This document shows, one piece after another, positions 1 to 8,166 of a stretch of DNA of 64,000 nt. The notes under the pieces are model-generated. The model did not search any database and was not told where the DNA came from. It saw only the letters and a program-made list of their open reading frames with translations. Position 1 is the first letter of the stretch. Each line of letters begins with the position of its first letter. A program made the position numbers and the translations under genes. Origin of the DNA: Tubiluchus corallicola. Taxonomy: Eukaryota; Priapulida; Priapulimorpha; Priapulimorphida; Tubiluchidae. Location: the NCBI GenBank assembly GCA_030141605.1, contig JAQGDQ010002369.1, positions 248,001-312,000 of the forward strand, read 5' to 3'.

Positions 1-734
1 TGATCGAAGAGCAGCCGGATCCCATCGTAGAAAAAGAGCCTGTCTCAGAGGATACCGTATCATCTGAGGCGGATACAGCTGCTAAAGAGCGAGAAGATTT
101 GGAAAATCGGACGGCCCAAGCGCTGTGGAATCTCACTCAACTCCAGCAGTCTCTGCCTGTGATAAGCGCATTTGGAGCGCTTTGTCTTGCTAGTAGTGAC
201 TTCCGTACGGGTTTAGGTGTTGGAACGGCTATCTCTTGTTCTCGTAAATTTCTTATGAGTAGTATTGCGGATTCTGAAACAGAAACAGAAGAAGAGCAGA
301 AACTGGAAGACGGTGATCTGAAATACATATCGCGGCTCGACTGGGGCAATACCGTTTTGACTACTGCGGTTTATGAGGAGTTGGTTTATCGAGGGGTTGT
401 CCAGGGAGCATTTAGTCTGGCCTTCAGTAATCTGTTCTCATTAATCTCCGATTCAGACGAGGCACAGAGAGCAGCCACTATTACTGCTATTGTATGCGCA
501 TCTGTAGTTTTTGGTCTTCAGCATTTGGACACCGGTCATTCAAAAACCAAAACACAGAGTATCTCAGCTGCGATTGGATCGATTCCCTACGGCTTCTTAC
601 GGGAGAAATTTGGGTTGATCAGTGCCATCGGAGCTCATATGGCGAATAACTTCTGTGCGTTAAGATCCATGGCTGAGGCTGTAAATTCTTCCATAAAAGA
701 AGAAGAGGGAGTAAAAAAGAAAGAAACTGAATGA
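1..734 (+). CDS. CPBP-family intramembrane metalloprotease (5' partial)
   Basis: This is the 3' part of a gene that starts before the window: the frame is open from base 3, so the TTG at 99 is probably internal. The product looks like a CPBP/Abi (CAAX-protease-like) membrane protease. The diagnostic motifs are visible: EELVYR (around 375-392), FGLQHL after a hydrophobic helix, and AHMANN near the C-terminus, which supply the Glu/Glu/Arg, His and His/Asn residues of the family. The stretch before the membrane part is acidic. Family members process prenylated or other membrane proteins, or are bacteriocin-immunity proteins; the substrate here is unknown. The lipoprotein gene starts 3 bases after the stop, so the two are probably co-transcribed. 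Confidence 0.75.
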   Translation, partial: IEEQPDPIVEKEPVSEDTVSSEADTAAKEREDLENRTAQALWNLTQLQQSLPVISAFGALCLASSDFRTGLGVGTAISCSRKFLMSSIADSETETEEEQKLEDGDLKYISRLDWGNTVLTTAVYEELVYRGVVQGAFSLAFSNLFSLISDSDEAQRAATITAIVCASVVFGLQHLDTGHSKTKTQSISAAIGSIPYGFLREKFGLISAIGAHMANNFCALRSMAEAVNSSIKEEEGVKKKETE

Positions 735-737
735 CGA

Positions 738-1115
738 ATGCACTTTCTTTTTCTTTTCCTTCTCCTTTTCGTATCCTGTTCTCCTCAATCCTATGAAGAT
801 TTTCGTTATGAGGGAGAGGCCCTCGCACGCTCTATCGCACAAGATCTGAAGAGAGTGCAAACCAAAGAAGATCTCGAAAAAATTTCCCCAAAACTTCGGA
901 AAAAATTCCAAAAGTTGGCCGATCTCATCATCTCTCTAAGAAAATTTACAGAAAAGCAGCCTCTTGAAGGAGCGTATTATTCAGCTTATGAGGCCAACGC
1001 AAATGAAGAACTCTTTCTTGAAATGAAACGGATCTATCAGATTCCGGGAGCGCGACAGATAATGGAAAAAACCCAGACCGATGCTCTTACTCGGATTCAG
1101 ATGAATCATCTTTGA
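738..1115 (+). CDS. small lipoprotein, function unknown
   Basis: A 125-residue protein with a short hydrophobic leader ending in the lipobox-like FVSC at residues 11-14, so it is probably lipidated at Cys14 and anchored in the envelope. The rest is charged and helical, with no family I recognise. It starts 3 bases after the CPBP gene, which suggests co-transcription. Its 3' end overlaps the 3' end of the convergent surE gene by 29 bases. I can name no function. Confidence 0.7.
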   Translation: MHFLFLFLLLFVSCSPQSYEDFRYEGEALARSIAQDLKRVQTKEDLEKISPKLRKKFQKLADLIISLRKFTEKQPLEGAYYSAYEANANEELFLEMKRIYQIPGARQIMEKTQTDALTRIQMNHL

Positions 1116-1878
1116 ATAGATTTCCAAAGAGATCTTCATGCTTGTCGTATAGCTCGTGATCGGTGATGTCGTTCACATGGATCGGAACGGCTGTGATATA
1201 ACCTTTCTCCAGTAAGGATACATCGGAAAGTTCATGCTCATCGAATTCACTCCACTTGCCGCCCATCCAGTAATACGATCTTCCTTCGGGATGCAACCGT
1301 TCTTCCGGGTTCTCCATCCAGTAGCCTTTGCCCTGCTTGGCCATTTTCGTCCCCTTGTAGGGAAGGTATTCCCTTGAGGGGAAATTCACATTCAAAAAAG
1401 AGCCTTCAGGAATGGAATGATCAGCAAAATGCTTCACGATAGGGTAAATAAAAGGTTCAGCCTCTTCATAGGGAGGATTGTGAAAGTCATAAGAAGAAAA
1501 GGCAATGCCGGGGACATTTTGGTGAACCCCTTCAATGATCCCTCCAACTGTCCCGCTGTAGAGAACAGTTCTGCCTGCGTTCGATCCCTTGTTGATTCCT
1601 GAGACGATTAGGTCAGGAGGATTGTCTTTGAGAAGGACACTCATAGCCATTTTAACACAATCGGTTGGAGTTCCATTCAATGACCATGCTGTCGTATTGC
1701 CTTCCCAATCGATCCTTTCAGGATACAGAGGTTTGGTCAGGGTTGTGGACAAGCCTGACCCCGATTTTTCCCAACTTGGGGCAACAATAGTAACCTCAGC
1801 ATGGTTGGACAACGCTTTCCAGAGATGTTTCAACCCTTTGGCACGGATGCCATCATCGTTAGTAAGCAGTATTTTCAT
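1087..1878 (-). CDS. surE: 5'/3'-nucleotidase SurE
   Basis: SurE removes phosphate from nucleoside 5'- and 3'-monophosphates in a divalent-metal-dependent reaction. The N-terminal TNDDG (residues 6-10, metal-binding Asp pair), the GTPTDCV motif and SGINKGSNAG followed by YSGTVG are the classic active-site blocks. The length of 263 residues is normal. The start overlaps the 3' end of the upstream putP-like gene by 20 bases, so the gene is probably translationally coupled and belongs to a ttcA-putP-surE operon. The C-terminus is acidic and overlaps the convergent lipoprotein gene. Confidence 0.93.
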   Translation of the reverse strand: MKILLTNDDGIRAKGLKHLWKALSNHAEVTIVAPSWEKSGSGLSTTLTKPLYPERIDWEGNTTAWSLNGTPTDCVKMAMSVLLKDNPPDLIVSGINKGSNAGRTVLYSGTVGGIIEGVHQNVPGIAFSSYDFHNPPYEEAEPFIYPIVKHFADHSIPEGSFLNVNFPSREYLPYKGTKMAKQGKGYWMENPEERLHPEGRSYYWMGGKWSEFDEHELSDVSLLEKGYITAVPIHVNDITDHELYDKHEDLFGNLFKDDSSESE

Positions 1879-3301
1879 TACCCGTCTCTTTTTTTCGCGT
1901 GATCAAAGTGCCCAATAAAATGGCGAGAGAGCTTAGCAAAAATCCTGGGATCATTGCAGGGACCGCAAGACCCATAATTCTTGGAGAAAAGCCGTACCAG
2001 AACGCGGCAGTAAGCCCTCCGATAAAAATACCATAGAACGCACCGTATTTATTCACACTCTTTGAATAAAGAGAGATCAATAAGAGGGGGCCAAAAGAGC
2101 AACCTAGACCTGTCCAGGCATAGAGGACCAATTGATAAATGGTACTTACCTTGAAGAAAGCGATGATGAACGCCAGAAGACCTGTGAAGATCACACCAAA
2201 CCTTGAAATCCATAAAAGTTCTTTTGATGAGGCTTTTTTGCGAAACAGCCTTTTATAAAAATCCTCTGCCAAGCTGGACGCGACGACAAGGATCTGCGCG
2301 GCCATGACATTCGTTGTTGCAGCTAAGATTGCACATAATACAAGACCTGTCACAACTCCTGGAAGGGTTTGCTGTACAATATCAAGGACTACGCGTTCAG
2401 GATTGTCCAAGCCGTTTTGGAACAGATAGATTCCGATCAATCCAAGGAAAGTGGCTCCCCCTAACGCCAGTATTTGCCAACTTATGCCAACAATCTTTGC
2501 TTTATTGATATCCCCTACTTTTTTGATCCCCATAAACTTTGTAATGATATGGGGTTGCCCGAAATATCCCAGCCCCCACCCAAAGGTGATGAATATAATC
2601 TCCAATAGAGTGCGCGCGGAAAAATCAGGGAATAGGGAAGAGGAGATCTTTTTTGCATGCATCGTTTGAACAATTGGTTCCATCCCACCCAATTTTGGAA
2701 TCAGATAGGCAGGAATGAAAATGATCACGGCTAAAAGAAAGAATCCCTGGATCAAATCGATCCATGCAACAGCAGTGTATCCCCCCAAAAAGACATAGGC
2801 GACAACGATCAAAAGTCCAATAGATATGCCCCAGAAATAGTGATAGCCCAGTAGAGCTTCTACTAATAGCCCCAGGCCTACTAGACCTGAAGATATATAG
2901 ATGATGAAAAAGACAAATGACATCAAAGCTGAGACAGTTCGTATCGAGCCAGATGTGTCGGCAAAGCGGTTTTCAAAATAGGCATTCAGAGTCAAACTGT
3001 CTGTTTGTTCGGAGATCGTTCGTATCCTCGGTGCGATGAACTGCCAGTTTAAATACATCATAACAGTTAGTCCTATCCCCGCCCATGCCTGGAAGGGCCC
3101 GAAAAGAAAGATTACAGAAGGATACGCTAAAAATAACCAGCTGCTCATATCGCTCGCATGAGCTGAAAGGGCGGTCAGCCAGAAATTAAGGGACCTTCCG
3201 CCGAGAATAAAGTCGGAATCAGACTTTTGTTTCAACCAGTTCCAAATGGCGATCGCAAAAAGGCCACCGAGATAAATAATAAAAGTAAGTAGTTCTGTCA
3301 T
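1859..3301 (-). CDS. putP: sodium:solute symporter, PutP-like
   Basis: A 480-residue protein with about 12-13 hydrophobic helices, matching the sodium/solute symporter family, and closest in feel to sodium/proline symporters: an early GGRSLNFW segment, a central AWIDLIQG and a C-terminal block with TGLGCSFGP. It would take up proline or a similar solute with sodium across the inner membrane. Its start codon overlaps the stop of the upstream ttcA-like gene as ATGA, and its end overlaps the surE start, indicating an operon. The exact substrate cannot be fixed from sequence. Confidence 0.85.
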   Translation of the reverse strand: MTELLTFIIYLGGLFAIAIWNWLKQKSDSDFILGGRSLNFWLTALSAHASDMSSWLFLAYPSVIFLFGPFQAWAGIGLTVMMYLNWQFIAPRIRTISEQTDSLTLNAYFENRFADTSGSIRTVSALMSFVFFIIYISSGLVGLGLLVEALLGYHYFWGISIGLLIVVAYVFLGGYTAVAWIDLIQGFFLLAVIIFIPAYLIPKLGGMEPIVQTMHAKKISSSLFPDFSARTLLEIIFITFGWGLGYFGQPHIITKFMGIKKVGDINKAKIVGISWQILALGGATFLGLIGIYLFQNGLDNPERVVLDIVQQTLPGVVTGLVLCAILAATTNVMAAQILVVASSLAEDFYKRLFRKKASSKELLWISRFGVIFTGLLAFIIAFFKVSTIYQLVLYAWTGLGCSFGPLLLISLYSKSVNKYGAFYGIFIGGLTAAFWYGFSPRIMGLAVPAMIPGFLLSSLAILLGTLITRKKETGNENTAY

Positions 3302-4044
3302 GATCGCATCGCTTTTTCAGATCCATAAACTTTTGCTGCCCAAGCCAAATTGCTCCTTGCGTTGGGAAATTCACGCTCCATTTCGACCAGCAATTTTTCA
3401 ACACGCTTTCGTTTTGAGTCCTGTCCAACAGGGCATTGACAGGTGATTCTTTGAAACCCGTATCTTTGAGCAAAACTCCGGATTTCATTCTCTGTGATGA
3501 AGACCAAAGGACGGATGATCTTGATCCCAAAATCTTTCATCGGGAGCTTTGGCAAATTTGCTGCGAACTCTCCTTTATGAAGTAAATTCAAAAGAAGAGT
3601 TTGAATCATGTCGTCCTGATGATGCCCAAAAGCGATCGTCGTACAACCTTCTTCTTTGGCAGCCTCAAAAATCAACTTTCTTCTCTCTCGGGAACAGGAG
3701 TAACATTCCAGGTTCTCCCGTATCCTTGTTGATTTCCTCACAATCAGACGAATCCCCATCTTCTCGCAAATAGCTCGCAAATAGCTTTGGTCTACTCCTG
3801 CTCCGCAGGAAAATTCCCCATCAACATGAACGGCAATGATTTCAACAGGGTCGAACCCCTTGCCATTGATCGCATGCAACAAGTAAAGCAGTGTCAGGCT
3901 GTCTTTGCCTCCGCTTAGTGCAACAGCGACCTTATCTACACCATCCAGCATTCCATACTCATAAAGAGCCTTACGGAAGGCACTTTCCATTTTTTTGCCT
4001 AAGGCAGTCCAGGGAGGTTGAGCGACAGGAATTGTTATATTCAT
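3298..4044 (-). CDS. ttcA: tRNA 2-thiocytidine synthetase TtcA-like
   Basis: A PP-loop ATPase of 248 residues. The SGGKDS loop is at residues 44-49, followed by a CYSCSRERR block and a later cysteine pair before GQDSKRKRV. This arrangement, a CxxC plus a third cysteine for an Fe-S cluster, fits TtcA, which thiolates cytidine 32 in tRNA, rather than TilS. FGHHQDDMIQTLLLNLL is also typical of TtcA. It is the first gene of a probable operon with putP (4-base ATGA overlap) and surE. Confidence 0.87.
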   Translation of the reverse strand: MNITIPVAQPPWTALGKKMESAFRKALYEYGMLDGVDKVAVALSGGKDSLTLLYLLHAINGKGFDPVEIIAVHVDGEFSCGAGVDQSYLRAICEKMGIRLIVRKSTRIRENLECYSCSRERRKLIFEAAKEEGCTTIAFGHHQDDMIQTLLLNLLHKGEFAANLPKLPMKDFGIKIIRPLVFITENEIRSFAQRYGFQRITCQCPVGQDSKRKRVEKLLVEMEREFPNARSNLAWAAKVYGSEKAMRS

Positions 4045-4136
4045 TTTAAAAAATACTTAACTGCGGAGATTGTAACCCAATCCATAGAGGATTGTCATGG
4101 ACTTTTGCAAAAGATTCCTGTATTCTAATTCCCATT

Positions 4137-4712
4137 ATGAAACCTAAAGTTGGCAGAAACGATCCTTGCCCCTGCGGTTCGGGCAAAAAATTTAAAAAAT
4201 GCTGTGAGAAAAAAATGATCGGCAAGCGCTATCTTGCGCAAAAAATCGATCAGTCTGCAGCGCCCGGTATCAATAAATCATCGGGGCTTTCCTCCTTATT
4301 CCAGAACACTATTGCCGCTTCAGCCCCACGACCAGAACAAGCCCAACGGGAAATCAAAGCAACCAAAGGAAAACTGCCAAAAGAAAAAGTCCCACAAGCC
4401 AACCCCGAACTACCAGAAGAAGATGAGCCCTCACCTCATGAAGAAGCTCCTCCAACTACCGAACCTGAAGAACAAGAGCTTCCTCAAGAGAAGCATCCTC
4501 GAGAACAAAAACTTCCTCCGGAAACCGAGCCAACCCCAGAAGCACCCTTAGATATTCCACCCGAAGAAGAAGAGGAACCTCAATTACCTAAACATGATCT
4601 GCCCCTAAATAAAAAGCATCCTCGAGGAAAAAAACTTTCCTCAGAAACGGAACCAACTCCCGAAGAACCACTCGACGCGCCACCCGAAAACGACGAAAAC
4701 GAAAATAGTTGA
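4137..4712 (+). CDS. SEC-C zinc-motif protein with acidic Pro/Glu repeats
   Basis: The protein opens with a SEC-C zinc-binding motif, [18 protein letters not shown], as at the C-terminus of SecA. The rest is a long low-complexity tail rich in Pro, Glu and Lys. The tail contains two similar units of about 30 residues, each built around [12 protein letters not shown] or PETEPTPE, and a DxPPE end, with corresponding direct repeats in the DNA. I chose the ATG at 4137 because the motif begins right after it; an upstream TTG at 4092 is in frame but gives an unlikely leader. Such proteins often act as adaptors, but no partner is visible. Confidence 0.75.
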   Translation: MKPKVGRNDPCPCGSGKKFKKCCEKKMIGKRYLAQKIDQSAAPGINKSSGLSSLFQNTIAASAPRPEQAQREIKATKGKLPKEKVPQANPELPEEDEPSPHEEAPPTTEPEEQELPQEKHPREQKLPPETEPTPEAPLDIPPEEEEEPQLPKHDLPLNKKHPRGKKLSSETEPTPEEPLDAPPENDENENS

Positions 4713-4753
4713 GGCTAAACGATCTCTTTGATAAGATTTCACATTCATTTCCC

Positions 4754-4768
4754 GCTGGAGTAGCTCAA

Positions 4769-4799
<31 letters not shown>

Positions 4800-4826
4800 T
4801 TGTGGGTTCGATTCCTATCTCCAGCA
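4754..4826 (+). tRNA. tRNA-Thr (anticodon TGT)
   Basis: A 73-base cloverleaf with acceptor GCTGGAG paired to CTCCAGC and discriminator A. The anticodon loop TTTGTAA places TGT at 4787-4789, decoding ACA. The T-arm contains GGTTCGATTCC. The 3' CCA is not encoded. It sits 8 bases before tRNA-Tyr, the same Thr-Tyr order known from many bacteria. Confidence 0.96.
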
Positions 4827-4834
4827 ATCCTTTC

Positions 4835-4916
4835 GGGGGTGTCGCATAGTGGCTATTGCAAGGGGCTGTAAACCCCTCGACTTCGGTCTTCGCCAGTTCG
4901 AGTCTGGCCGCCCCCA
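4835..4916 (+). tRNA. tRNA-Tyr (anticodon GTA)
   Basis: An 82-base class II tRNA with acceptor GGGGGTG paired to CGCCCCC, discriminator A and a long variable arm. The anticodon stem AGGGG/CCCCT encloses CTGTAAA, placing GTA at 4868-4870. The T-arm is GCCAG-TTCGAGT-CTGGC. CCA is not encoded. The sequence downstream changes character, consistent with an integration site at the tRNA 3' end. Confidence 0.96.
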
Positions 4917-5087
4917 ATTCTCTATGAGAATTCAACAAAAGCGACATTCCAAACCCAATCTTCAAAAAGCAAAATGGCACACTTGTGGCACAATTTCAAA
5001 TGAGAAGCTATGATAAATCAGGGTTGTTATTGAAAACTTTGATGCATTATCTACTTTTCGATACGATAAACTATGAATCCGAGCTGA

Positions 5088-5486
5088 ATGGAAAATCTCG
5101 AACGAACTGCTTTGAAAGAACTCGCTAATGAGCGACTTTTGGATGCTCAGGTCCTTTATGATGCTGATCGTTTAGATGGCTCTTTTTATATCTGTGGTTA
5201 TGCTGTAGAAATGGCTCTGAAGCATAAGATATGCATGACACTCGATTGGGATGAATACCCTGCAAGTGGTAAAGGCTCTGATAAATTTAAAACTTTCAAA
5301 ACCCATGATTTTGAAGTTCTTCTTCATCTCAGTGGAGTAGAAAAAGACATTAAAAAAAATCTATTTACTGAATGGTCGGTCTTGATGAAGTGGAGCTCGG
5401 AAAAGCGCTATTCTTCGGAGAAACAAACGAATGAAGATGTCAAGTTAATGATAGAAGCAACTCGGGCTTTGTTGGAAAATTTATGA
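5088..5486 (+). CDS. HEPN-domain protein
   Basis: A 132-residue helical protein resembling the HEPN family: ANERLLDAQVL in the first helix, then SFYICGYAVEMALKHKI, which matches the conserved 'AGYAVExALK' helix. HEPN proteins are often RNases or regulators in toxin-antitoxin and defence systems and usually pair with a nucleotidyltransferase. Here the partner overlaps by 4 bases and does not look like a nucleotidyltransferase. I see no clear RxxxxxH catalytic motif, so RNase activity is uncertain. The pair lies just downstream of two tRNA genes. Confidence 0.7.
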   Translation: MENLERTALKELANERLLDAQVLYDADRLDGSFYICGYAVEMALKHKICMTLDWDEYPASGKGSDKFKTFKTHDFEVLLHLSGVEKDIKKNLFTEWSVLMKWSSEKRYSSEKQTNEDVKLMIEATRALLENL

Positions 5487-5872
5487 ATGAGATTATTGAG
5501 AAGATTAAGGCGGCGATTGCGTCCTTAGAAAGGGATAAAGGTCCTTTGCTAATTTGCGCGCTTTTCTTGAGAGATGATCCGGAGAAGTGGGATATAGTCT
5601 TATCCGCATCATGGCTAAATCCAAGGGAAATGGAATCTTATAAAATTGTTACCTCCAAGCTTCAAAATTTTTTATCCGATTCGGAACTTTTGCAATTTTC
5701 AAGAGTAGTATTGCTGAATAAGACAGACCCAGTAGTCTCGTTCTTACAGGAATTGAAAACCATTAAGAATGGAGGTTATGAAGAACTCGAAAAAGAAGAA
5801 CTTTCGGATAAATTCAAATTCACAATAAAGCGAGCATATCTTCTTCGTTGTCAAAAGCTCGATAAGGCTTAA
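5483..5872 (+). CDS. partner of HEPN protein, function unknown
   Basis: A 129-residue soluble protein whose ATG overlaps the stop of the HEPN gene (ATGA), so the two are translationally coupled. It contains a LLICALFLRDDPEKWDIVLSA segment that looks like alternating strands and helices and resembles no nucleotidyltransferase I know: the GSxxxG...DxD signature is absent. It could be an antidote, regulator or second subunit. I cannot assign it to a family. Confidence 0.6.
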   Translation: MNEIIEKIKAAIASLERDKGPLLICALFLRDDPEKWDIVLSASWLNPREMESYKIVTSKLQNFLSDSELLQFSRVVLLNKTDPVVSFLQELKTIKNGGYEELEKEELSDKFKFTIKRAYLLRCQKLDKA

Positions 5873-6024
5873 AACCTCACCCATAATAACTTTTCTAATG
5901 TGCCATTAGTTATCTGTAGTTTTATAAGTCCCAAAAAATTAGCTGGTTGATTCTTCAATTCAAGGGATTTTCTAACTCCCGAACTCGGCTTTAGCCAAGT
6001 CTAGGCAAGACCTCTCCTCAGGTA

Positions 6025-6324
6025 TCAAAGATGGATGTATTTGGGGAATTCGGAAGTTAGGAAGAAGTAAATCCAGCCTCCTAATAGGCATTCTATAGGG
6101 GAAAAGTTAAAGGGAGATTGATGTAATCGTTTTCGCTCGAGGATCCTCTTTTGGATCTCCCTAAGAACGTAGAAGAAGATATAACTCTTTATCATCCAGT
6201 CAAAGTAATGTCGGAACCCGAGTGGAGGAAGATTGCAAATGAAGGAGCGGATGTTGGGAGCAAGGAAACGTAAGAGGAAGAAGAGACCTAGCAGCCCAAG
6301 AAATAGGAAGATGTTCTTTTTCAT
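6025..6324 (-). CDS. small membrane protein, unknown
   Basis: A 99-residue reading frame with an N-terminal hydrophobic helix (residues 4-23), a second hydrophobic region near 45-53 and a third near the C-terminus (GGWIYFFLTS). No family is recognised. The Shine-Dalgarno region is weak, so the call is tentative. It lies in the island-like stretch after the tRNAs. Confidence 0.4.
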   Translation of the reverse strand: MKKNIFLFLGLLGLFFLLRFLAPNIRSFICNLPPLGFRHYFDWMIKSYIFFYVLREIQKRILERKRLHQSPFNFSPIECLLGGWIYFFLTSEFPKYIHL

Positions 6325-6446
6325 GAGGAAGAATTTATAGAAAGGGAAGGGCCCAAATCAGGAGAAGATATTTTTTTACCTTGAGATGCTGGGACTGTGA
6401 AAAAGTAGGTATTTAACTCTAGAATGAAAGTTCTTATATTGGATGA

Positions 6447-7246
6447 ATGATCAGTTCAATTTCTAAGAAAAGTGCGGTTCTTCTCATTATCCTTTCGGTT
6501 CTATTGATCAAGGCAGAGATTTGGCTGAACAATGGGTTCAAAGCACACAAGATCATGATGAGTGCTGGGGGACCTTGGTATATTAGTTCTGAAGAACCGG
6601 ATATTCTTGATGGGATTCTTTCTCAGCCGTTTCGGTTTTTAGCAAGAGGAAGGCAGAGCTATGTCTTTGAAAGCGATGACGGGAAGTATGTTCTGAAAGT
6701 TTTTAGGACTCATCGGATTCATTTTCCTTTTTGGACAAGAATTTTGGGGAGAGGTAATCCTAATGAGAAAAGGTATAGGAACTGGATTACGAGTTATCGG
6801 CTAGCTGACGAGAAATTAAGGGAAGAGACGAGGGTTGGGTACGTGCATTTTCAACCTACGCATCATTTCAAGGGATATGTACATTTGATCGATCGATTGG
6901 GGAGAAGCTTTAGGGTTGATCTGGATCGGATGGGATTTATGGTCCAGAGGAAGTTTCAGCTATTGAATGGGGCTTTTTTAAAGGAACAGTTGAAGGAGGA
7001 TATCCAGAAGTATATTACTGCTTTTGTTGAAACGGTAGCACGGAGATGTCAGAAGGGGATTGTGAATCGGAACCGCCATAGCGCTCCTTTCAAGCGGAAC
7101 TTGTCTCAATGAAGGAGGAGCTCAGGGGTCGGGAAAGATTAAGTAAGGAGGTGGTTCGTTACTCGGAGCATTTCCGTAGTTGGTTAGAGAAGGAAATTCC
7201 TGAGATGGTTGATCATCTGGATGCCGAGATCTCTAAATCTATATAA
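6447..7246 (+). pseudogene. kinase-like membrane-anchored protein, frameshifted
   Basis: The first 221 codons encode an N-terminal hydrophobic anchor followed by a degenerate protein-kinase-like lobe: FLARGRQSYVFES resembles a glycine loop and YVLKVFR the ATP-binding lysine strand. The frame then derails after RCQKGIV and stops at 7110-7112. A second frame carries on in a plausible coding tail from about 7083 to the TAA at 7244-7246 (ending DAEISKSI). This points to a frameshift near 7080-7105. The region where a catalytic or metal-binding segment would be expected also seems short, so an internal deletion is possible. It is probably a decaying gene. Confidence 0.6.
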
Positions 7247-7936
7247 TTATGATAAGGCATATTCTGCTGCTGCCTCTGCATGGAGACGGGTAGTGTCGAA
7301 GAGAGGAATAGAGGTGTCTCCTTGTTGAATAAGAAGGGGAAGCTCGGTACAGCCTAGAATAATGCCTTCTGCTCCTTGAGCCTTGAGAGAATCGATTATT
7401 TTTAGAAGGCTCTGTTTTGATTTTTCTAAGATTTTTCCTTTTACCAGTTCTTCGAAGATGATCTTTTGGAGCAGCTCTCTTCCCGATTTGTCAGGGATGA
7501 TTGCTTCAATATTGTATTTCGCCAGTTTCTCTTTATAGAAATTTTCTTCCATTGTGATTTGAGTCCCTAGAAGCCCTATTTTATGGAAACCGGCTTTTTG
7601 GATGGCTGCAGCTGTCGGATCGACGATGTGTAATAAGGAGATGTTGATCTTGGACTCGATTTCAGGAGCTATCTTGTGAATCGTGTTTGCAGCGAGGAGC
7701 AGGAGATCCGCACCAGAGGACTCGAGGCGTTTTGCTATGGAAGAGAGAGTATTGATGATCAAAGCAGTGTCATCGTTGTGAGCTGCCTCCATAATAGGAG
7801 CGCAATTGATGGAGTAGAGGAGTATTTCAGCTGAATTATATCCTCCTAGCTTCTTTTGAACGTATTGATTTAGGATTTTGTAATAATATTGGGTCGATTC
7901 CCAACTCATTCCGCCAATTATGCCAATTAATTTCAT
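7247..7936 (-). CDS. aspartate/glutamate racemase family protein
   Basis: A 229-residue protein of the Asp/Glu/hydantoin racemase family. GIIGGMSWEST at the N-terminus and LGCTELP near the C-terminus are family hallmarks, and the cysteine of the latter is one of the two acid/base residues. The other normally sits in a C/T-N-T-x-H motif; here that site reads AANTIHK, so the first catalytic position is Ala. Single-base racemases with Thr there are known (YgeA type), but Ala is unexpected. Activity may be altered. A product in peptidoglycan or D-amino-acid metabolism is plausible but unproven. Confidence 0.82.
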   Translation of the reverse strand: MKLIGIIGGMSWESTQYYYKILNQYVQKKLGGYNSAEILLYSINCAPIMEAAHNDDTALIINTLSSIAKRLESSGADLLLLAANTIHKIAPEIESKINISLLHIVDPTAAAIQKAGFHKIGLLGTQITMEENFYKEKLAKYNIEAIIPDKSGRELLQKIIFEELVKGKILEKSKQSLLKIIDSLKAQGAEGIILGCTELPLLIQQGDTSIPLFDTTRLHAEAAAEYALS

Positions 7937-8166
7937 GTGAATTAAGGGGGTTGAAAAAAAATCTAATAAAATTTTTTAAAACTTTTTTTAACATTATAAA
8001 TCTATTCAAAAGGTGCTCAGAGGGCGAATTTGTCATTTCTTCTTTTAGTTAGTTTCAGAGAATTATAAAAAATACTCTTGCAAGAATATTAAAAACTTTC
8101 TAATTGGTAGATAAATAACGCAAGAATGCGATTATCAATCAACAAAACAGCAAGAGGAAGTAAATA

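Noticed and set aside
4792-4980. 62-codon minus-strand frame over the tRNA pair
   Set aside because: It is entirely antisense to two functional tRNA genes, with no start signal; it is a typical tRNA shadow.
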